The notes under the pieces are model-generated. The model ran no database searches and was not told the DNA's origin. It saw nothing but the letters and a program-made list of their open reading frames with translations. The position numbers and the translations under genes were made by a program. 64,000 nt of DNA, taken from the NCBI GenBank assembly GCA_039619475.1, contig CM077115.1, positions 510,714,815-510,778,814 on the forward strand. Reading direction: 5' to 3'. Shown one piece after another: positions 38,087 to 50,924 of the stretch. Numbering within the stretch: position 1 is the first letter of the stretch; every line of letters begins with the position of its first letter. This DNA comes from Icerya purchasi. Lineage: Eukaryota; Arthropoda; Insecta; Hemiptera; Monophlebidae.

Positions 38087-39612
38087 TTTGTTTGAACATT
38101 CGAATCTGTTTTATTTAATATAATTATTTTTGACTTTCTTGTACTTTAAAGTTGGCTCAGTTTTTTGTGTTATCGACAAGACATATAACGGCCATCTATT
38201 GATGACCAATAAGACACTTGATAAAGGTAAAACATATCTAGAGCTCTTACATAAAATAATTGTTGTTAAATGTTTGTGATGTGGGGCCGCAAGATTTATT
38301 CCGATCATGGGGGGGGGGGTTGTGGCATGAAAAAGTTTGAAAAACACTGATCTAGATGATTTAGGAACTGCTTGAACTAGAAACACTGTCTGTCAGTGGG
38401 GCTCACGACGACGACGCCAAGGTACACTTGGTAAACACCGTGACATTTCGACATCGATACTATTCGATACCCGCGCTGTATACCATTGCTAGCAAAAAAT
38501 ATTTCTACCTTTGATATTTCGCAAACATCCATTTACAGCTGAATATGAAATACTTTAAATCTTCACACTATATGCAAGGCATCTTTTCGTGCCTATCAAC
38601 ACAATTTTTGATTTTAATTGTTTCCATTTTGCTATATATTATACGTAAAGCCTATATATATATAACAAACTGTTTCGCAAGTGAACGGTTGTATTTAAAA
38701 ACCCTTATTTTTATTTCGAAACTAACGAAAAAAACGTATATTTTTTTCAACAGTCCCTCAAGAAATGGGATAGACATCATCCCTATTATTAGGAATCATA
38801 AAATCGAAATAATTCTTAATAAGAGTATTTTCGAATAATAATAATGATACACAATTTGGCCGTTATTCAAAATTTTAGTCGATTGAACAACAGCAACTTT
38901 ACGATTAAATTTTTCCTTTCCTACGATACCTCATTTTACCGATATTTAAATTCATTTTTAAGACTATTAACGGAAACCTAATAAATATCGGTAACTTAAC
39001 CCTCACCGCAGATCACTATTTCATTAGTAATTGGAATGTATCTCATAAACTACAGCGATCACAGTTGAATACCGTATTGTCACCTGTAGCACGCGCACGT
39101 TTTCCCCCGAATTCTATGCCGTAAAGTGGGGATGCGAGGCTTACATGAGGATTGCAGCTGACCAGTCGTTGAACTCCTCCCTTTCTAAACGCACATTCCT
39201 TTCCGTTGCTGACATTGCAAACTAGGTTTACCTATTATGCTGTCATTCGTTCTATGAACATCAGTTTGTGCGGAGTAACCTATCGTTAATTGTTTTGTTT
39301 CAATCGTGTTGTGTATTGTTACTACCTACTATTGTAGTATCCCGGTATTTTGCCAGTGTTTTGGTGAACCTCGTTTTGTTATTTTCCTATAATAACTACG
39401 TACCTATTATTTGCATAGACTAACTGAAAAATTCAGTGTTTAATTTTTAAAGTTTTACTACTTTGTGTCTATTTATCAAATTACGGATATAATGGAGTCA
39501 TTTAGAGGTCTACACTGTTTTAATGTTTGTTTCGTATTCTGTAGGTTTATACTCGCAGGACATGGGCACGTCCGTTACAAGTCTGCTATTACAAAATCAA
39601 TAAAGTCTCCTC

Positions 39613-41716
39613 ATCTATTCAAGAATAAAACAGACTGGGATTCCTTCGAGGAATACTTGGACTCAAAATTAGATCTAAAAATCCCATTAAAAAGCCAAAC
39701 TGACATCGAGAATGCCGCGGAATATATTACTAGGAACTTCGAATACTCCTTCTATTGATATAAACCAAAAACGAAAAAAAATTATCCTATTTTAGTTCGC
39801 CAGCTTGTTTTAGAAAAGAGAAAAGGCTTAGGCGAAAATGGTTTCAGACAGGAAATCCATCAGACAAAAAACAATTAAATAATAAAACCAAAGAACTCAA
39901 AAAATTATTAGCAGAAATTAAAAATAAAACTTTTAATAATTATTTACTTAAACTCTCGCCATTAGCGGCGGATGATTATTCTTTGTGGAAGTGTACGAAA
40001 AACATTAAACAACCAAAAAATTGCATTCCTCCGATGAAGCATGGCAACGGGTCTTGAGTGAAAGATCCAAAGCAAAAGGCGAATTTATTTACCACCTACT
40101 TGGCAACAGTTTTTAAGTCGAACTTAACGGCTGCTACGGACAAAGAAGTCGATGACTTTTTAAAAAGTCCTAGCCAGTTATCCTCTCCTATCGAGTCAGC
40201 GTCACCTCAAAAGGTGAAAAACATACTTAAAACGCTGAAAAGGAGAAAGAGTCCCGGTTTTGATTTAATAAGCGCGGAACTACTGAATAGACTTCCATGG
40301 AAGGCTGTAATGTTGCTGACATTTATATGTAACGCAATACTCCGGAGCCTACATTATTTTCCAGTGCAATGGAAGTTTGCGCAAATTATTATGATTGCTA
40401 AACCGAGCAAAAATCCGCATGCTGTTTTACGTCTTATCGTCCCATTTCCTTGTTGCCTGTTATGTCGAAGGTAGCGGAGAAATTGGTATTAAATAGATTG
40501 CAGCCATACCTATATAATATAATTCCACAACATCAATTCGGTTTCTTAAAACAGCACTCCACGGTGGATCAGCTGCACAGAGTGGTAAGTGTAATAGAAA
40601 AATGTTTGGAAACAAGAAATGTGTGTACAGCGGCATTTCTCGATGTCCAACAGGCTTTTGATAAGGTTTGGCATAATGGTCTATTATATAAATTAAAAAT
40701 TCTGTTACCAACTAGGTTACATCTCTTGTTCAGTTCATATCTGCATAACCGACATTTCCAGGTGCGCTATGAACACACGTTTTCAGAACTATATCCAGTT
40801 CAAGCAGGAGTGCCCCAGGGATCAGTTCTGGGACCCACGCTGTATTTGATATATACAGCAGACTTTCCTGTAGCGGAAAATGTACAGGTAGAGCTACATT
40901 TGGTGACGACACGGCATTACTTGCGTCACATTCAGATCCGAAGATAGCAAGCGACAATCTTCAGAAGGCCCTTATCGAAGCGGAAAGCCGGTTTAAAAAG
41001 TGGAACGTTCAGATCAACGAAAGTAAATCGGTAAACGTTCATTTCACGAATAGAAAAGTCATAACCCCAACTGTTAGGATAAATGGACTGGAATTGCCTG
41101 TGAGAACAACAGTTAAGTACTTGGGATTACACCTAGATAGTCGTTTAACATGGAAGCAGCACATTCATATAAAGATAAGAGAAATAGATATTCGTGTTAA
41201 AAAAATGTACTGGCTTTTCGGAAGAAATAGCGTTTTAGATAATAAACGTTTGATATACACAAGTATCTTGAAGCCTATTTGGACCTATGGAGTACAGTTT
41301 TGGGGTTGTGCTAAACCTACAAATCTGAAGATAATACAGACCGCGCAGAATAAAATCATTAGGCTCGTAACCAAGGCACCATGGTATGTATCAAATCAAA
41401 CTTTGCATCAAGATTTAGGGATAGAGTATGTGGCAGATGTTATTAAAACTCATGCCCGAAGGCACGCAGAAAGACGTGAAAGTCATCCGAATAAACTTGC
41501 TGCTGGACTGCTACATACTGCTAATGATAGGAGGCGGCTGAAGTGTAAGTAACCGCATGACCTTGTTTAAGGTAAAGTTTATCGGGTAGGTACTATTGGG
41601 TAATTATCCCTTCGTGCTCAATATTTCCCTGTTAAGAATATTGCTAAATGACCTAAATGGCCAGTTTGTAATACAATAACAATTTAAAAAAAAAAAAAAA
41701 AAAAAAATCTATTCAA
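39613..41716 (+). mobile_element. 5'-truncated Jockey-clade retrotransposon with 10-bp target duplication
   Basis: ATCTATTCAA lies at 39613-39622 and again at 41707-41716, directly after a poly(A) run (41684-41706). The insertion proper is 39623-41706. It starts inside ORF2 (NKTDWDSF), so ORF1 and most of the endonuclease were never copied. The 3' UTR matches that of the minus-strand Jockey element at 58.6 kb (GACCTTGTTTAAGGTA, ATCGGGTAGGT). Confidence 0.88.
39623..41551 (+). pseudogene. Jockey ORF2 (reverse transcriptase) pseudogene
   Basis: Frames cover KTDWDSFEEYLDSKLDLKIP, VKNILKTLKRRKSPGFDLIS, HQFGFLKQHSTVDQLHRVVS, AAFLDVQQAFDKVWHNGLLY and AGVPQGSVLGPTLYLIYTAD. The RT C-terminal part follows, with TVKYLGLHLDSRLTWKQHIH and ILKPIWTYGVQFWGCAKP. 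These are RT blocks in the usual order. Compared with the 58.6-kb copy there is a deletion and stop near 39760, a TGA near 40056, a frame change near 40430 and another near 40890. The catalytic FADD is FGDD (about 40899-40910). It is inactive. Confidence 0.88.
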
Positions 41717-42196
41717 AAAACAAACTTTAAAAAATAAACTACTAAACCGTATTTCAAAATATAGGTACTTAATAATTTTTGCACTGTAATATTTTTATAC
41801 CTAATAAAAGAACATGACTCTGACTACTAATCATCGCAATTCTTTCTTAATGCAACCTAATGAACTTCATTAAATTCTTACAAATTTTGTAATACGATAA
41901 TGAAAGTGTTGTTTACAACTTTTTTTTTAAATTTTTCGATAGATGAAATAGAGGTGCGCGTCTTATACAAGGGCGAGTAGTACAGACGAATATACGGTAA
42001 ATAATGTGTTGCGTACTTATTGTATTATTACATTTGAATTTTTTTTTTAAATAAACATTAAAAAAAAAGCAAATAAAAACATGGAAAAACGAGAAATCTG
42101 TTTTCTCATGTGTTTAAAACTTAACATTGTGATGCGTTCTTCGGTTTTACGCGATATCGGGGCCTGTCAATGATTTGTTTTTCTGTTGCTCAACAG

Positions 42197-42557
42197 AAGC
42201 GGCTGTTCGTCGATGGAAGTGGAAAATAACGGGAAAACGTTGGTAGTCGTAATAGGTACGCGAAAAAAAGGCGGAAAATGCGTCACTTCTAAGCAACGCT
42301 CTTGGGAAACATTCCCGCCAAAGAAGAAAATTGCTCATAAGGCTAGTCCCACGTTTTTCTATAATCCGGAGACGTTCAACAGTCATTTCGACGTCGCCAG
42401 CATCCATGAGGATAAAATTAAGAAGTCGGACAGTTTCGAAGGTCACGAAGAAGCTGTAAGCTCTTTGGTGCAGGAGTTCCAAAAAATTCGTATGTTGGAA
42501 AAGCAGAAACAGTGCTCGAAAAATCGATGCAATAGCAACAACGAATCTCCGTTGTAG
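42197..42557 (+). CDS. Candidate alternative last exon (119 codons and stop)
   Basis: Acceptor TGTTGCTCAACAG|A and an open frame to TAG at 42555-42557. It needs one leading base, exactly what exon 9 (phase 2) supplies, so it can replace exon 10. The segment is coding-like: SGCSSMEVENNGKTLVVVIG, TRKKGGKCVTSKQRSWETFP, FFYNPETFNSHFDVASIHED and EEAVSSLVQEFQKIRMLEKQ. It is charged and helical at the end. It lies 5.8 kb past exon 10, beyond two transposon insertions. It could also be the last exon of another gene whose upstream exons I did not find. Confidence 0.55.
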
Positions 42558-43420
42558 TCATGATTTTTGAATGGCATATATATCACCTTCGCGATCTAGT
42601 CAACTGTGTCGTTAAAATGAAACCGCCGCTATTATATAGTCCATCCCTAAATGTATTTCTTAATTGTACCTGTATTTATACATTTATACATTTTATATGA
42701 TGAAATAACATTTTTATTATAGGAACCAAAAAAAAAAAGAAAAAAAAAAGATATACAAATTTATACGACTATTTCCCCGAGAACAAGTTCCTTAAGAAAT
42801 CTGGAAGTTTTTTTTTTTCTATACTAACGTCTATGCGCGCTATATTAACGTTTCCGATACTTGCATTGAAAAAAGTTAGTCACAATGAAAATTTCGAAAA
42901 ATACGCACGCACCTAAAAAATTTGATCAAAAAGGTCTCCTCGGAGTTTATTTCAATAAAAACGAAGAAAACCGCTTTCTTAACATATTTGATGCTTTGTA
43001 ATTTAGTCATCTTCTCTGAGGATGAACGGTGTATAATCTTATTCGAAAAAACATTAGAATTTAGCATAAATTTCGCGTTGGCCCGGTTTCTATCAAATAT
43101 ATACGTTTGAATAACTTCAGTGTATTATTTGTTTTCAATCGTGTTTCCAAGATTTAAACAAGAAACCGATATCGATTAATATAGCGACAGTTGCTCGTCA
43201 ATAATTATTATTACATTAATCGTCGATGAAAACCGTTCTATTTACGTTTTATAACAACGACATCATATTAAATTATAAGACAAAACATTCTTTCAACGGT
43301 ACGCATTATAATAATTTCGTCTTTAAAAGAAGAAAATAGCGGAGCTAATTATTACTTCCGAGATAAAGGAGGATAAATATATTTTTAGCTTTTTTAATAG
43401 TTCATTCGCTTCATTCATGG
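42558..43420. other. 3' flank of the candidate exon: nothing recognised
   Basis: Probably includes the 3' UTR of the exon ending at 42557. I see no canonical AATAAA close downstream. A-rich tracts lie at about 42727-42750. Confidence 0.35.
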
Positions 43421-43424
43421 GCGG

Positions 43425-44415
43425 ATTAAGTATTTACGGGGCCCGGAACTAGTCTTGAAAGAGGGGCCCTCCTTCGAAGAAAAAATGGTGAAAAATTTCA
43501 TTATCATATATGTGGAAACAAGCAAGGAAAAAAAAGTAATCTATGAATGATCAATAAAATTAAAATTATGCTCTCTTTAAGAATTCACTTTTCTTACCCT
43601 AACAAAACGGAATACTACATAAATTAAACGTCAAATAAAGAATTTTATACATAAATATATATCCGTTAATATTTGTAATTTTTTATTCATGACATTATGT
43701 TTTCTTTTTCTACAAAAGATATTTATTTATATATGCAAATTAAATATTGCGGGTAGCAGAAGAATAATCGTTTTTTTAATAAAAATACACACTTTATTTA
43801 TAATGCATTATCTACGGCTAGGTATTGCTGATGCAGCGGTTTTCAAGCTAATTTCGATACATTAATGGGCGATGTTTTTGATCGCGTTCTTTTCTTTATA
43901 TAAATTAAACATGCGTGTTTAAAATTCCATAATTGTTTATGCGACTAGAAAAAAGTGAATTTTTACAGTATGGTTTATTAAATTTTTCGGAATACAAATA
44001 TATTTATAAAATTAGCAATCGATTAAAACTCGCTTATATTTTAAATAATTTTGGTACAGTTCAAAGTAAAACATATTAACTTTCAACAAAAAGTAAAAAA
44101 TAAATATTGTTAAAGTTAAGAATATTTCAGATTGTAAAATGTTTCTACATAGCAAAATTTACAACGATTGCATGGGTATCAATATTTAAATAGAGAATTG
44201 TTATTAATCGATTTGTCGAATGTTTATTTATTATTCGATACGTATATTTCAAAGGACTCATTCGTTTTTTTTAACACAATAAATTTTACATTTATCGTAG
44301 AAAATTTCTGTAAATATTCATTTTATGTAGCATTTAGTTTGTTGTGAAAAAAAAAAAGAAAGTTTTATAGAAAAAAATTATATAATATTATTAATGAACT
44401 GATATATTCTGTTTT

Positions 44416-44470
<55 letters not shown>

Positions 44471-44635
44471 TAACTGAATTATTTTTAACATAAAAAACGT
44501 AAATTTAAAATCTCGCATTTTTACAGTATTGAGTATTTCAGGAGAAAAAACTTAAATTTTGCACGTGGAAAATTAAATTTTTCTCCGTTCAAAAGTGCGG
44601 GGACCTCTGGAGGCTGCCGCCCTGGCTTCATTCTT
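43425..44635. mobile_element. Possible non-autonomous hAT-like element
   Basis: The left end has CATGGGCGGATTAAGTATTT followed by ACGGGGCCCGG. The right end has GGGGACCTCTGGAGGCTGCC then GCCCTGG. GGGCGGATTxA...GGGGCCC is a common hAT-type terminal pattern, and the ends are roughly inverted. No target duplication was identified. The interior is AT-rich and holds a (TA)n run at 44419-44466. Confidence 0.35.
44419..44466. repeat. (AT)n microsatellite
   Basis: TA dinucleotide run of about 47 bp. Confidence 0.95.
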
Positions 44636-44713
44636 TCGCCTTCATGAATTATCGTTATCAAAATATAATCGAAGAACAATAATTGTTAGCAAAAAATAAA
44701 AATCCTGAAAAAT

Positions 44714-45500
44714 TTGAATGTTACTTATTCTCGGGAAGACGACACAATACTAATAACCGGTAGCTTAAGCAGTATGGCGCAAACTCTAAGTCGTCTTGAA
44801 AAATGCAACGCTGAATACGGGTTACTAATTAATACAGATAAGACGAAAATTATGTTCGTAGACAGGAAAAACGACAACCGTCCGGAATTGCATGATGTTA
44901 ACGGCGTGGAAATTGTAAAACAGTATGGATATCTAGGTTCGATAGTAGAAAATCGAGGGCAATCTGAAGCGGAAATTAGACACAGAACAAACATAACAAA
45001 AAGTATTATGTGTTGGCTAAAACGTATATATCCCGCGGTATCAAATAAATTAAAAATAAAACTAGTGAATAGTCTGGTGCTCTCAGTATTTCTATACGGC
45101 GTAGAAACATGGACTCTACGTAAATCCGACATCGACAAAAGATAGATGCGTTAGAAATATTATACTGTTGGAGACGAATGCTACGAATCCCGTGGACGGA
45201 AAAAAGAACAAATAGCTCGGTGTTACAAGAAATAGACGTAACGAAAAGATTATCGTCGGAAGTAATTAGAAGAATACTGAAATACTCTTTAGTCATGTGA
45301 TAGGAGAAAATGGATTTGAGACGAGAATTCTGGAAGTAAAAGTAGAAGGAAAAAGAAGACGTGGTCGCGTTCCAACCAGATGGTCAGACATGATCCGGAC
45401 AGCTGTAGGAAAGAGTTTCGTAGAATGCGTTCGACTGGCCCACAACAGAGATCAATGGCGACATCTTATACATCACATGGACAGATCATAATCTCGATAT
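44714..45500 (+). pseudogene. RTE-like retrotransposon RT C-terminal fragment
   Basis: It starts near the catalytic motif, YSREDDTILITGSLSSM (REDD in place of YADD). It continues with CNAEYGLLINTDKTKIMFVD, YGYLGSIVENRGQSEAEIRH, VLSVFLYGVETWTLRKSD and, after a frameshift near 45145, YCWRRMLRIPWTEKRTNSSV. A second frame change near 45285 leads to GKRRRGRVPTRWSDMIRTAV and RLAHNRDQWRHLIH before the stop. The order is that of the last third of these polyproteins. It is 5' truncated and dead. Confidence 0.82.
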
Positions 45501-48500
45501 CTCCACGAGGGATTTACGACTCATTTATGATATTCTCAGGGAACGTTTTTAATTACGGTCTTCCTCCGTTTTCTTTATCACCCACTTCTAAACGCATCCT
45601 TCTAGAAAACTCTTTTTATTTTAAAATTATCTTTTCAAAAAATTACGATTACATTTTTCATCGATTTTAACGCATGTTTTCGGCTAATTTTACCACAATT
45701 TTTTTTTTTTTTGTACAGTCGACTTCCGCAGAGACACACTATGGCCGCATAATTCGTTAAACACAAACAACTTTTGTTAATTTAAACTACTGATGATCGC
45801 GCCTGATGAACATTTCTCAAAACTTTTGGAGCACTTCCTTGTGCGCGCAATTTCTCTTTAGTGATACCCTTGCGTATGATTGTTTTCCTACGGTATTTCT
45901 TTTAATATTGGAATATTTTCATCGTAGTTTAATCGAATAATTAATTCCAGCTCCAAGTTCATTACGGACTGACGCATTTATCTGTCCCTGCAATCGTCTT
46001 CTTGAGTTCACATCCCGAATATAGATGTGTATCTGTTTCCTGACGCCTGAACAGTTCAGTCTAGAATGTTTGTTTAAAAATAGGAAAAATCGAATAGTAA
46101 TGCTTAAGTTTTTTTTAGTATCCGTTTTTTTTTTGTTTTTTTTTTTTTTTTATTTCTTTGTATATATATTATATTTATTTATTTAATCGACTGGATGATT
46201 CTTATTGTCAGCACGGAATTCTTCTTCCGTTTTGTTTTCTCATTCACTAACCCTTCATAATACACTGTTTCTCAATCTAATGTGTAAGTCGTATCACATA
46301 CTTTTTTAAATTTCACAAATTTTCTCGAGTTTAAACCCGTATCTGTTACACTCTTTTGTCTTCTATGTATATTCCGAAAAAGCATGTTCGCTCCTTTGTC
46401 ACGAAACATGGGCTGTATTTTTTTTCGAAATACATTTACTGTATAAATTGAGTAACGGCGCTTTTAAAATAGCAGTTCCCGTCTTGCATTGCACCTTCGC
46501 ACGCTTTTTATCGTACGTCATAAATACTTTAAATGAACATATCCTTTCAGTTAGAGTAATTCTGCGGGAATCAAATTGAAAGTAGTCGATTTAGTAGGGA
46601 AAAACTGGGATTTAATACACCTGTTCTAAAATACACATAAGTTTGAGCGCGATAAGAATGAAAAATCATTCAATTAGATATTACTTAATAAATATACGCA
46701 ATTATTTTACGAAGGTTCGAGTATATAAACAAAAATTAACTTCACAATCCCGGACGCCCTGTCGAGGGTCTTACTTTACTTTTATTAGTAAACAAATAAT
46801 TTTTTTACTCGTTTACTTTTTGCGTCATTTTATTTTTATAAAAGCCTTTTAATAAAAATGTAAATGACGAAAATTACAGGAAAAGGAGTAAAAAAGTAAT
46901 TTATTCAATGATATTCGAATTTTCATGAAATAATTGGGCGTATTCATTATTCATTTTACTAGAAATCGATTTTAATAACGCTATGACAATATTGTACCAA
47001 AGTCGTTCCTCTCAGTTGATATTTCACCTGTTTGAATTTCCTGTAATCCGATTTAAAATAGTAGCGTGTGCACGGATGTGCGGTCTTATACCTCTATATA
47101 TTAGATGTGTGTGCGTGTGTGCAAATGCGTGCGGAAATTATTTTCTTAATTCGTTTTTATCTGTTACGATTTCGTTATTCAGTTAGAATTAAAGTAAATC
47201 CGCTCGATAACGAATGAAACTCGCAGATATACATATATTATTATATGCGACACTTTAATAAAAACAATCGGAATATTTGTCGAAGAAAATATAAAAAAAT
47301 TTATTTGGAATTTACTTATTAGCAAAATAACGCGTCTTATATGATTCCTGTGAATTTGGTAACATTCGATTTACTTATAAATTACGAGCGCAGTTTGTTG
47401 TTACTTTTGTGCCGGCGTACCTGGCTCGTTTAAGAAATCGCGCAGTTTTACCGCCTAAATATAACCGTGAATTAATAATTTTTTCTTATTTCCACTTTTT
47501 TTTTTTTTTTTTTTTTATTATTATTATATGTTACGCTTGAGAATTTTAATTTAATTACGCTTTCCAGCTTATTAACGCCGTAAAATATACCGTTACAATT
47601 TTGAGGGAATTTAATAATTTTGCAATAATCGATGATCATCACTATTTACACTGTTTAGCGCGATTACTCTTTTTCCTTCCCCTCTTTGTCCTCCTCTTGT
47701 ATTTTACTTGTTCCTCTCTTTTTTTCTTTTTTCAAACTATTATTAATATTTAGAATAGGGATAAGATTCACTTTTTAGAAATTAAAACTAGAAAGATGAA
47801 AACGACTCTTTTACGATAGCCGCCGTTAATAACTTTTTTTTCCCAACTCCATCACAAAGTCAAAAGGGCATGCTGTGGACAGTACGGAGCTGGTAAGTAA
47901 AGTAAAGCAAGTCCCATATCCTTGGCGTCGGAGATTGTGAAGTTAGGCTTTCCATAATAGTACTATGCCTAATGAATCTGATGAGAATACACTGGGGCCA
48001 GTTCCTTTCTACTTTTGGATTGTCTGTCGTTGCTTTCCCAAATTTCTCTAGTATAACCAATATTCAGTTTCAGATTGGATATATACCTAGGAGCGACTTG
48101 GATCCGGAACGAGACAAGTTTCGATAACCTATGACACTTTTGGTTTTCGATAACCAAGCGCCTTAAACAAGAGAAAAACAGTAGCGGGAAGATGATAGGA
48201 AAGTGTAGCCGAAGAAGCGCAGACGTAGTATCTCTGAGATTGAAGAGCGCCTGAGAAAACGGAAGTCATTCAACCGTGGGAAGGTTAGGTGGTTAGACTG
48301 AACTGCCAGGTAACGGATTTGAGCAGGACGCTACATAAATACTGGAACGGAGTCTGTGATGGTAATTTTTGGAAAAATCAAAAACAATTCAATACACTCT
48401 GTTATTATATTATAAAGCTATTAGCCGCAAATTCGATCATATTTATTTTTTTGTTCTCTCTTCATCATTGCACCTTCCTCGTAATATTCCATAAACTGTC

Positions 48501-48965
48501 TACATACTTATGAAATAATTTTGAACATTTTTTTTATTTTTTAGTCAACATTGTTTATGTAAAAATGTTCTCACTTTTTGAGAATATAATAAACGATATT
48601 CAAGTTCAGCTGCAGATTCCCCGCTTTTCTACGATCTAGGTCTACCGCGATCCAACGAAAACCGAGAGTATTGCTCAACTAATGCGCATCCACAGCCATC
48701 TTCTTCGAAAGATATAAAATTTACAACTGACCACCCGAGATGGTTCCTTTCTCGTTCTTGTTGCGTTACGCCCGTAGAATGCTCCGTTTTAAATCAGTTG
48801 CGCATTATTGGAAATCTCCCTGGTTACAAATTCCTGAGAACATCCGCTCCACCCACCCTATTACCGTTTTGGTTTTTGGTTCTTCCGTCCTCTTTGTCCA
48901 GTATTTTATAAAAATTAATTTATTACCGGTAAAATTATTGATGTAATGATTTAACAAAATTTATG
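45501..48965. other. No gene recognised
   Basis: AT-rich with T tracts at about 45699-45712, 46127-46151 and 47498-47517, and (TG)n around 47105-47125. The 47850-48300 stretch has a more even base composition and looks repeat-like, but I cannot assign it. Confidence 0.4.
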
Positions 48966-49330
48966 GACGCTAAACAAGAAAGATATACACAAAATTGAAG
49001 CTTTCGAAACATGGGGTGCTGCCGACACATCTTGAAAATCTCGTGGGTCGATAAAATATTGAATGAGGAAGTTTTTAATCGAGCACAAGAAGAAAGATCA
49101 CTCTTGAACTCGATCAGGGAAACAAGGCTGAACTGGATAGGGCATGTGTTAAGACATAATAGCCTACTGAAAGATATCATAGAAGGAAAAATAGCCATGC
49201 GCAGACCGAGAGAAAGACCGAGGCAGACGCTGGTGGATACAATCAAGAAGGAAGCAAACATCAAGACATACGCGGAACTGAAAAAGCGAACAATAGGAAA
49301 AGGTGGAGGACTTGGACGATAAACCAGTCA
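48966..49330 (+). pseudogene. RTE-like retrotransposon 3' fragment
   Basis: The frame from 49011 reads CCRHILKISWVDKILNEEVF, ETRLNWIGHVLRHNSLLKDI, IEGKIAMRRPRERPRQTLVD, TYAELKKRTIGKGGGLGR, then stop. It matches the end of the same polyprotein group as 12460-12660 and 44714-45500. A CGATCGATCG stretch follows the stop. Only about 110 residues remain. Confidence 0.78.
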
Positions 49331-49584
49331 AACGACTGAAACACCGATCGATCGATTTGATTATCAAAAACTAATAAAAGACCTAATTTTTAAAAATTTT
49401 TTATTTATTGATAATCATTCTAGACAGCGAATGAAGGTAAAAAGGGAGTTGAAATTTAAACAAAGGCGTACTGCAAGGTCTGATAACGAGTTCTTGCGGT
49501 GTACTATCTTAGACCAGCGAAATCTTATGTTACAGAATAAAAGATGGAAAATTTTCGTCAAAAAAATATCCAGTTATGCGAAAT

Positions 49585-49588
49585 CTAC

Positions 49589-49622
<34 letters not shown>
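49585..49622. repeat. Poly-T tract
   Basis: About 30 T residues; possibly the tail of a minus-strand retroelement. Confidence 0.7.
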
Positions 49623-49769
49623 TGGACTGAACAAATACAGTTCATTTGGCCAGCAAGCTACACTATGAATAGATATGGAAAATTAATATTAACAGAAAAA
49701 GGAATAAAAAGCAGAGAAGGAAATACAAGTTAATTTCAGTAACTATTGAACGGATTTTGTTTCAGATAA

Positions 49770-50265
49770 TTTTTTTTTTTTTTTAATGGATTTGGCGACG
49801 AAGACTTAAGCTCAAGAAATGGAAAGAAGGAGAAAATAAAGTTACGTTCTTAAACGTTTAAGGAAAAAGGTTAACCTATAATTCGAGAGCTGGAATAACA
49901 GAAGTAGAAGAAAATGAGAGAATATAAAAAGCACTACAAGGGTTAAGGATATCGAGTTTTAGTAGAGAAGAATAGAAGAACGATTAACAAAATACGATCA
50001 AAATCACAATCACTTGAAAATATTATCTTATATGAAATCGTTGCGTTATCTGCTTCTCTGTTTATTTTAATCGTTTTCGTATTTAAAACACTCCGCGGAG
50101 GCACAGAAAGATAAAATGATAGATGTATATATTGAAATAAACATCGGTTAGATTGACGTAAGTGAAAAATCAGATGTACATGAACTCGAAAAAGGATATA
50201 CTTAGAACCGATACGGTTAAATTTAATACTGCCAAGTAGGGAGCGATGAGACATCACAGACATAT
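49770..50265 (-). pseudogene. I-clade retrotransposon 3' remnant
   Basis: The minus strand reads YIHLSFYLSVPPRSVLNT and then CDFDRILLIVLLFF. This is a degraded form of the C-terminal stretch NHSLLPSSSFRFSLSPSPYC...SDADHIFFECPVL of the copy at 54537-55153. A poly-A (poly-T at 49770-49784) closes the 3' end. About 200 bp of it is also similar to 52090-52330, the end of another copy. Confidence 0.5.
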
Positions 50266-50287
50266 ATAGAAATGAAAATTTGGGATA

Positions 50288-50865
50288 GAAGAGAATAAAA
50301 TGTTTTTTTACAAAAAATAAATACCGACTTCAAGGGCTAATTATACAAAAAAATTGAATAAAAATGCACTAGAAAATAAAAAATAATTACTCCCGATAAG
50401 AACATATATTTCAGAGTGACATATAACACTTAAGTCGTGATATTATCGTAATTCTTATACAACACTGATACCTTAATTAGAGTCGGCATCAAATTCATAT
50501 TACAATATCTAGGAACAGTTTAATGAACATTTAATGCCGTTTTTAATTATTATTGTAATATAAATTTGATGCGGACTCTGATTAAGGTATTAATGTTGCT
50601 TAACAATTACGATAATATCATCTTTAAGGGTATGTCACTCTGATATATATTTTCTTACCGGGAGTAATTATTTTTTACTTCTTAGTGCATTTTTATTCAG
50701 TTAATTTTTTACTTTTTAGTGCATTTTTATTCAATTAATTTTTACTTTTTAGTGCATTTTTATTCAATTAATTTTCACTTTCTAGTGCATTTTTATTAAA
50801 CTTTTTGTATAATTAGCCCTTGAAGTTGGTATTTATTTTTTGTAAAAAAGGCATGTTATTTTACA
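50288..50865. mobile_element. Fold-back element with a tandemly expanded arm
   Basis: Left (50295-50540) and right (about 50540-50860) arms are inverted copies, sharing AAATACCxACTTCAAGGGC, TAATTATACAAAAA, AATAAAAATGCACTA, ATAATTACTCCCG and ACGATAATATCA. The unit TTTTTAGTGCATTTTTATTC occurs once in the left arm but three to four times in the right arm (about 50675-50800). No ORF. Confidence 0.75.
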
Positions 50866-50924
50866 ATTTTTAGCGTTATACTTGAATTTTTTTCTTGTTA
50901 AAAATCAATTTTTTTTTTTCACAA

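Larger units (their letters stand above)
36535..38360. mobile_element. Degraded hAT element (SCAND3/ZBED-like type) with both ends
   Basis: The left end at 36543 is CAGTGTCTTTCAAAGTGTGA, followed by GTCGCGACCCCTTGGGG. The right end (to 38352) is GAAAAAGTTTGAAAAACACTG. CAGTGxTTTTCAAA ends with a GTCGCGACCCC block are characteristic of this hAT group. Flanking 8-mers are AAATAGAT and ATCTAGAT (6 of 8 match), consistent with an aged target duplication. The interior holds transposase remnants and a fold-back. Confidence 0.75.

Noticed and set aside
46983..47186. 67-codon frame with cysteine-rich stretch
   Set aside because: Caused by a (TG)n array; no family resemblance.
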